This document shows positions 48,903 through 52,985 of a stretch of DNA of 52,985 nucleotides, piece by piece. Below the pieces are notes generated by a model, which was not told the DNA's origin, searched no databases, and was given only the letters and a program-made list of their open reading frames with translations. The first letter of the stretch is position 1. Every line of letters begins with the position of its first letter. Both the position numbers and the translations under genes were made by a program. The stretch is from a virus: positions 1 through 52,985 of the IMG/VR virus record IMGVR_UViG_3300030099_007681; one strand, given 5' to 3'.

Positions 48903-50870
48903 ATGAGAACTATTGACAACATTCGCAGATTCAGATTATCAGATACATTCGTGGAACCATATAAAAAAGCTGAAGTTCCGTGGGGCCCTTTGGGATATGT
49001 AACATTTAAAAGAACATATTCTAGGCGATTAAACGAATTTGATCCTGAAGCCACCGGCACCGAAGAATGGTGGCAAACCTGCAGGAGGGTTGTTGAAGGA
49101 ATGTTTAACATGCAGAAACAGCATGTTTTTGCCTTGGGGCTTGAGTGGAATGATAATAAAGCACAGCGCACTGCTAAAGATGCATATGATCGCTTATTTA
49201 ATCTTAAATGGACACCACCTGGCCGCGGCTTATGGATGATGGGTACAAAATTTATTGAAGAAAAAACTGGCGCTGCTCTTTTTAATTGTGCATTTCGCTC
49301 TACCAAAGATTTAGCCACAAAAGGTGGATACCTGTTTGCTTGGATGATGGACGCTTTGATGGTTGGCATTGGGGTAGGGTTTGATACAGAAGGTGCTAGT
49401 AGTCTTACCATATGTGAACCTCAGTTCACAAACGATACTTTGATAATTGATGATTCACGTGAAGGATGGGTAGACTCTGTACAAACATTGCTTAATGGTT
49501 ATTATTTTGGTCACAAAGTTCCAAAGTTTGATTATTCAGCAATCCGCCCTTTTGGGGCTCATATCAAAGGCTTCGGTGGGACCTCATCTGGCCCGCAACC
49601 ATTAATTGAGCTTCATGAAAGTTTGATTGAGATGTATTCTAAAAAAATCGGAGAGCCCATCACATCTGTTGATATCGTAGATACAGAAAACTTGATTGGA
49701 CGTTGTGTTGTATCCGGTAACGTTAGGCGCTCTGCTGCTTTGGCTATGGGCAAGCATGATGATTTGCATTATCTTGAAATGAAAAATGATTCTGAAAAAC
49801 TTATGCATCATCGCTGGAATTCTAATAATTCATTTAATGCTGTCGTTGGAATGGACTACACGTGGCATGCAAATCAGTCACAAAAGAATGGCGAGCCCGG
49901 CTATATCTGGTTAGAAAATGCTAGAACGCGCGGTCGCTTTAAAGATGGCGAGCGTTTAGACGATGTTAATGTGGCTGGTTTTAATCCTTGTGTGGAACAG
50001 CAATTAGAAGATGCCGAATTGTGCTGCTTAGTTGAAACATTCCCAGCCAAACATGATGACATGGATGATTATTTAAAGACATTAAAAATAGCCTACTTAT
50101 ATGGCAAGACGATTACCTTATCGAACACACATTGGCCCGAAACGAATGCTAAAATGCTAAAAAATCGCCGCATCGGTCTTTCGCAGTCAGGTGTCATACA
50201 AGCTTTCAACAAACATGGCCGCCGCGAGATGTATAATTGGTGCGACCAGGCTTACCAATATGTTCAGAAACTAGATGAAGAATATTCAAACTGGCTGTGC
50301 ATACCTAAATCTATAAGAACCACGTCAATCAAGCCGTCAGGCACAGTTTCTCTTCTTAACGGTTCAACCCCAGGTATTCACTTTCCAGAAGATGAATACT
50401 ATATCAGACGAATCAGGTTTTCAAAAGATTCTCCGCTGTTAGAACCTTTACAAAAAGCAGGCTATGCTATCGAAGATGATGTATATTCGCCCAACACTTC
50501 GTGTGTTGAGTTCCCTGTTCATGAGCCTTATTTTTTCAAAGGCAAAAGAGATGTGAATATGTGGGAACAACTTGAGATTGCTGCACAATATCAACACTAT
50601 TGGGCTGACAACTCAGTTTCTATAACTGTGACCTTTAAACCAGAAGAGGCTAACAGCATAAAAGATGCTTTAGAAATGTATGAATCGCGCTTAAAAGCTG
50701 TATCATTTCTAAAGTATGAAGAGACCGGCTATGAACAAGCGCCGTATGAGCCTATTACAAAGCAAAAGTATGAGCAATTAACTAAAAATATAACCCCTAT
50801 TACTCGAATAGCTACCGAAGAACAGGGTACTGGTTCAAAATTTTGCACCAATGACACATGTACAATTTAG
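48903..50870 (+). CDS. nrdJ: Class II (B12-dependent) ribonucleotide reductase, monomeric NrdJ type
   Basis: A 655-residue reductase. Catalytic elements are visible: C129 in ALFNCAFRS, N361-P-C363-V-E365 in GFNPCVEQ, and C374/C375 in ELCCLVE, 11 residues on as in the Lactobacillus leichmannii enzyme; SIKPSGTVSLLNGSTPGIHF (near residues 480-499) follows. The C-terminus ends C648-x4-C653 (FCTNDTCTI), the thiol shuttle pair. The sequence is slightly shorter than the 739-residue reference. It makes deoxyribonucleotides for phage replication using host adenosylcobalamin and needs no small subunit, unlike the class I NrdA/B of T4. AAGGA site; five bases after the helicase gene. Confidence 0.9.
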   Translation: MRTIDNIRRFRLSDTFVEPYKKAEVPWGPLGYVTFKRTYSRRLNEFDPEATGTEEWWQTCRRVVEGMFNMQKQHVFALGLEWNDNKAQRTAKDAYDRLFNLKWTPPGRGLWMMGTKFIEEKTGAALFNCAFRSTKDLATKGGYLFAWMMDALMVGIGVGFDTEGASSLTICEPQFTNDTLIIDDSREGWVDSVQTLLNGYYFGHKVPKFDYSAIRPFGAHIKGFGGTSSGPQPLIELHESLIEMYSKKIGEPITSVDIVDTENLIGRCVVSGNVRRSAALAMGKHDDLHYLEMKNDSEKLMHHRWNSNNSFNAVVGMDYTWHANQSQKNGEPGYIWLENARTRGRFKDGERLDDVNVAGFNPCVEQQLEDAELCCLVETFPAKHDDMDDYLKTLKIAYLYGKTITLSNTHWPETNAKMLKNRRIGLSQSGVIQAFNKHGRREMYNWCDQAYQYVQKLDEEYSNWLCIPKSIRTTSIKPSGTVSLLNGSTPGIHFPEDEYYIRRIRFSKDSPLLEPLQKAGYAIEDDVYSPNTSCVEFPVHEPYFFKGKRDVNMWEQLEIAAQYQHYWADNSVSITVTFKPEEANSIKDALEMYESRLKAVSFLKYEETGYEQAPYEPITKQKYEQLTKNITPITRIATEEQGTGSKFCTNDTCTI

Positions 50871-50878
50871 GAGAAGAT

Positions 50879-51163
50879 ATGAACTTTAAACCATTAAATA
50901 GATATATTGAAATTGAAATCGAACCAATAAAAGCACCACAGACTGAAAGCGGTATATTGCTACCTAGCGACTTTAAAGTACAGGAAGCACGCCACGCATG
51001 CGTTAAAGTAAAGTCGTGGGATAATGAAGTTAGATTTGCAGATTCGTTAACTGAAAACAGTTGGCTTATTGTTGATAAATCAATGATTGAGGAAGTAAAT
51101 GTTAGAGGCAATGCGATCAATTTGGTGTTGGATAATTACGTTCTGGGACTATTTACATCATAA
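50879..51163 (+). CDS. GroES/gp31-like co-chaperonin
   Basis: A 94-residue protein. ATG 50879 has AGGAGA five bases upstream; the frame from 50858 would run through the nrdJ end. MNFKPLNRYIEIEIEP, the mobile-loop-like APQTESGILLPSDFKV (about residues 20-35), HACVKVKSWD, then LIVDKSMIEEV and the terminal NLVLDNYVLGLF follow the order of GroES-type co-chaperonins in T4-like phages (R-x-x-I, E-x-G-I-x-L-P, V-x-x-V, V-D). T4 gp31 works with host GroEL to fold the capsid protein gp23, and the same is likely here. The C-terminal codons overlap an alternative endolysin start. Confidence 0.72.
   Translation: MNFKPLNRYIEIEIEPIKAPQTESGILLPSDFKVQEARHACVKVKSWDNEVRFADSLTENSWLIVDKSMIEEVNVRGNAINLVLDNYVLGLFTS
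51148..51156 (+). promoter_or_regulatory. Possible late promoter element before the endolysin (ACTATTTAC)
   Basis: One mismatch to ACTATTTAT, inside the end of the co-chaperonin gene and 53 bases before the endolysin ATG at 51210. Endolysin is a late product, so an element here makes sense; it is the only one in the replication half of the window. Confidence 0.3.
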
Positions 51164-51209
51164 AGAACGTAAACTTCCAACCGAAGGCAGCAAAGAAGAA
51201 GAACATGAT

Positions 51210-52109
51210 ATGGGCATTGATAAGAATTTTTATAATGAATCCTCTGCAAAAAATTTGGGATGGGAACCTGCATGGTTTGGTCAAAAGTATTTTGACGAAC
51301 AATTAGTTAGAGCAATCAAAAAATGGCAACGTGAACGTGGCTTACAAGCCGATGGTTTATGTGGCCCAATGACTTATCGTAGAATATGGACTGAGCGACA
51401 AGCTGACATTGACGATCATAGGCCCGTCGACTGTCAATACTCTAACTATATTGTATATAACGGCGATTTTCACCCAATTGAATGGGACAAGGTTGTGCTT
51501 TGGTCTGAAACCGGCGGCATGCAAGCAAAGAAGGGTTCATACTATGATTATACCGGCCGGCCCCAGCGCGGGATAAGATTATTTGTAAATCATTGGGACG
51601 TGTGCCTATCATCACGCTCATGTCAATCTATTCTAGACAAACGCGGTATTTCAGTACATTTTTTAATTGATAATGATGGAACCATTTATCAAACATTGGA
51701 CATGCAACACGGAGCCTGGCACGCTGGTTCCGAGCGTGTAAATCGTGCATCTGTTGGTGTTGAGATCTCTAATGCTTATTATACAAAATATCAAGATTGG
51801 TATAAACGCAATGGCTTTGGCGAGAGGCCGATCATATCAGGCGCAAGAGTGCATGGAGAACAGCTAGAAGATTTTACTGGATTCTATCCAGAACAAATCA
51901 ATGCACTCAAAGCCCTGTGGAAAGCTATCAATACATCTACAGGGGTTGAATTTCAAACACCCACTAACCAGTTTGGTACAACATCAAAAACATATGTACA
52001 GGACGCTAAATATGGCAAATTCTGTGGCTTTGTAAGTCATTATCATGTTAGCAAAAGCAAGATTGATTGTGCCGGCTTAGACATTAAAAAATTACTTGAT
52101 GAATTATAA
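51210..52109 (+). CDS. Endolysin: N-acetylmuramoyl-L-alanine amidase with peptidoglycan-binding domain
   Basis: A 299-residue enzyme from ATG 51210. The N-terminal peptidoglycan-binding module is FDEQLVRAIKKWQRERGLQA then DGLCGPMTYRRIW (about residues 27-60). The amidase_2 domain has zinc ligands in LFVNHWDVC (about 125-133), MQHGAWHAGS (about 167-176) and a late SHYHVSKSKIDCAGLD (about 272-287), with VGVEISNAYY between. An alternative start at 51099 has a good GAGGAAG site and would add 37 residues including a hydrophobic SIWCWIITFW segment, which could act as a membrane anchor. It would cleave the peptidoglycan amide bond at lysis. No signal peptide is seen from 51210. Confidence 0.88.
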   Translation: MGIDKNFYNESSAKNLGWEPAWFGQKYFDEQLVRAIKKWQRERGLQADGLCGPMTYRRIWTERQADIDDHRPVDCQYSNYIVYNGDFHPIEWDKVVLWSETGGMQAKKGSYYDYTGRPQRGIRLFVNHWDVCLSSRSCQSILDKRGISVHFLIDNDGTIYQTLDMQHGAWHAGSERVNRASVGVEISNAYYTKYQDWYKRNGFGERPIISGARVHGEQLEDFTGFYPEQINALKALWKAINTSTGVEFQTPTNQFGTTSKTYVQDAKYGKFCGFVSHYHVSKSKIDCAGLDIKKLLDEL

Positions 52110-52980
52110 ATACGACAATGTTGTTGTTGGCAGTTCGTTTGACGCAGTACTCTTTGCATTTATTCACAATTATCCAATAATTTATTCGGATCATGATATA
52201 CCGTTTAGGTTCGATTATTTAGATCACAATATTGATTTATCTGCTTTGAAAATAGATAATAGACCGTCTGTTATCAAAACCTCTGTTGATGATGTGGTGG
52301 TGGGACTTCCAAAGGTTCTCTTGTGGGAGCGTATGTTGTTTTTATTATCACTAGACTCTAAAGCCCCTTTATCAAGTTTATGCAAATCATTGCGAAGAAA
52401 AGACAATAAAATAATATGCTCAAACGAATATTCTAAAATTGCTGAGATCAAATTTGCCACTTGCCACTATTTTTATGATCAGAATGCGTTCAATTTCGTA
52501 AACGAAAAAACGCTTGCATCAGACAAGTACATATGCTATGATTGGATAGCTATTAACAGAGGCGGCAAACAAGAGATAGATTTGATTGAGACAAACGATG
52601 ATTTTACAAAAGAGATGTGGTTTTACCCATCTGATCGTATCGATGGTCGTACATCGGTAAAAGATGTTTGCGCAGTTTCTATCTTGACAGAAAAACAGAT
52701 TAGTGACTTCAATTATTCAGAAACAATGGCTCGATTTAAATTAGTTCACGAAATGGAGAAACGTGGAATGAAGGGGCCTTCAAATGGATATGGACCAAAT
52801 GGAAAACTCAAACATTACAAGATTAGAGCTACTAGCGTTAATCGCTCAGTCCGTAAGCTCGAACATAAAATCACACCGAAAACCAGCAATATTAAAATTG
52901 CGCAAATTATCAAAGAAGATTACTATGCAGGCTTACCAAAGGCTTGTTTGGGATACGATAGATTTTTGAGGCACCTATGA
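52099..52980 (+). CDS. Conserved phage protein of unknown function
   Basis: A 293-residue protein. ATG 52099 overlaps the endolysin stop by 11 bases; the TTG at 52096 is disfavoured. The N-terminus YDNVVVGSSFDAVLFAFIHN then YPIIYSDHDIPFRFD looks like a nucleotide-binding beta-alpha-beta start, but the G-x-G-x-x-G/A pattern is imperfect, so cofactor binding is uncertain. The C-terminal GPNGKLKHYKIRATSVNRSV region is basic. I recall similar unassigned proteins in marine T4-like phages. The stop overlaps another ATG, so the operon continues beyond the window. Confidence 0.5.
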   Translation: MNYKYDNVVVGSSFDAVLFAFIHNYPIIYSDHDIPFRFDYLDHNIDLSALKIDNRPSVIKTSVDDVVVGLPKVLLWERMLFLLSLDSKAPLSSLCKSLRRKDNKIICSNEYSKIAEIKFATCHYFYDQNAFNFVNEKTLASDKYICYDWIAINRGGKQEIDLIETNDDFTKEMWFYPSDRIDGRTSVKDVCAVSILTEKQISDFNYSETMARFKLVHEMEKRGMKGPSNGYGPNGKLKHYKIRATSVNRSVRKLEHKITPKTSNIKIAQIIKEDYYAGLPKACLGYDRFLRHL

Positions 52981-52985
52981 ATCAC
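52977..52985 (+). CDS. First three codons of the next gene
   Basis: ATG at 52977 overlaps the TGA of the preceding gene as ATGA, the usual junction in this genome, and reads M-N-H before the window ends. Nothing can be said of the product. Confidence 0.4.

Noticed and set aside
1-52985. tRNA genes, inteins, homing endonucleases and integrase
   Set aside because: No cloverleaf-sized gap with tRNA-like ends was seen, no gene has intein splice motifs or HNH/GIY-YIG/LAGLIDADG signatures, and no recombinase motif was found.

Overview
The window is a contiguous piece of a tailed-phage genome with a T4-like (contractile-tail, myovirus morphotype) virion module. It is AT-rich and gene-dense, every supported gene lies on the + strand, and most neighbours overlap (ATGA, TAATG) or sit a few bases apart. 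I see no tRNA, rRNA, integrase, IS element or CRISPR array. The large terminase, portal, prohead protease, scaffold, major capsid, neck, sheath and tube proteins all look like divergent members of the T4 families. The many small proteins with short lysine-rich, I/L-x-E amphipathic N-termini recall marine T4-like phages. The host cannot be named from the sequence; a Gram-negative host is suggested by spanin-like genes and an amidase endolysin.

Layout: (1) 1-3797, a tightly overlapped string of small genes: internal-head-protein candidates, a holin-like protein, two spanin-like membrane proteins, a zinc-ribbon protein and the gene before the terminase. (2) 3797-10918, DNA packaging and head assembly: TerL, portal, several conserved small proteins, the gp21-type protease, and a basic protein that looks like ribosomal protein bS21. 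(3) 10960-17735, a cassette of six structural or fibre-like proteins, five of which share a C-terminal beta-rich domain. (4) 17810-20752, scaffold and major capsid protein. (5) 20930-38805, a small basic protein, neck (gp13-like, gp14, gp15), sheath, tube, hub-assembly protein, a putative tail chaperone, tape measure and baseplate proteins, including one of 1502 residues. (6) 38786-50870, replication, repair and nucleotide metabolism: a short family A DNA polymerase without an exonuclease domain, an FtsZ/tubulin-like protein, gp32-like SSB, an AIPR-like protein, UvsX, UvdE, a DUF4385 protein, a 5'-nuclease, a DnaB/gp41-type helicase and a class II ribonucleotide reductase. (7) 50879-52985, a GroES/gp31-like co-chaperonin, an amidase endolysin, one unknown protein and the first three codons of the next gene.

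Two promoter types can be read. Replication genes are preceded by sigma70-like -35/-10 pairs with 16-17 bp spacers (before SSB, uvsX, uvdE and the helicase). Virion operons are preceded by a different short element, consensus ACTATTTAT, usually 15-35 bp before the start codon, which I propose as the late promoter of this phage. Rho-independent terminators follow a fibre gene, the capsid gene, the small basic gene and the tail-chaperone gene. Three related hairpins separate the SSB, AIPR-like and uvsX genes and resemble the mobile promoter/stem-loop elements of T4-type phages.

The points most worth following up are the tubulin-like gene between polymerase and SSB, the AIPR-like gene between SSB and recombinase, the repeated capsid-targeting-like N-termini, the ACTATTTAT element, the phage bS21, and the pairing of a T4-type virion with an exonuclease-less family A polymerase.
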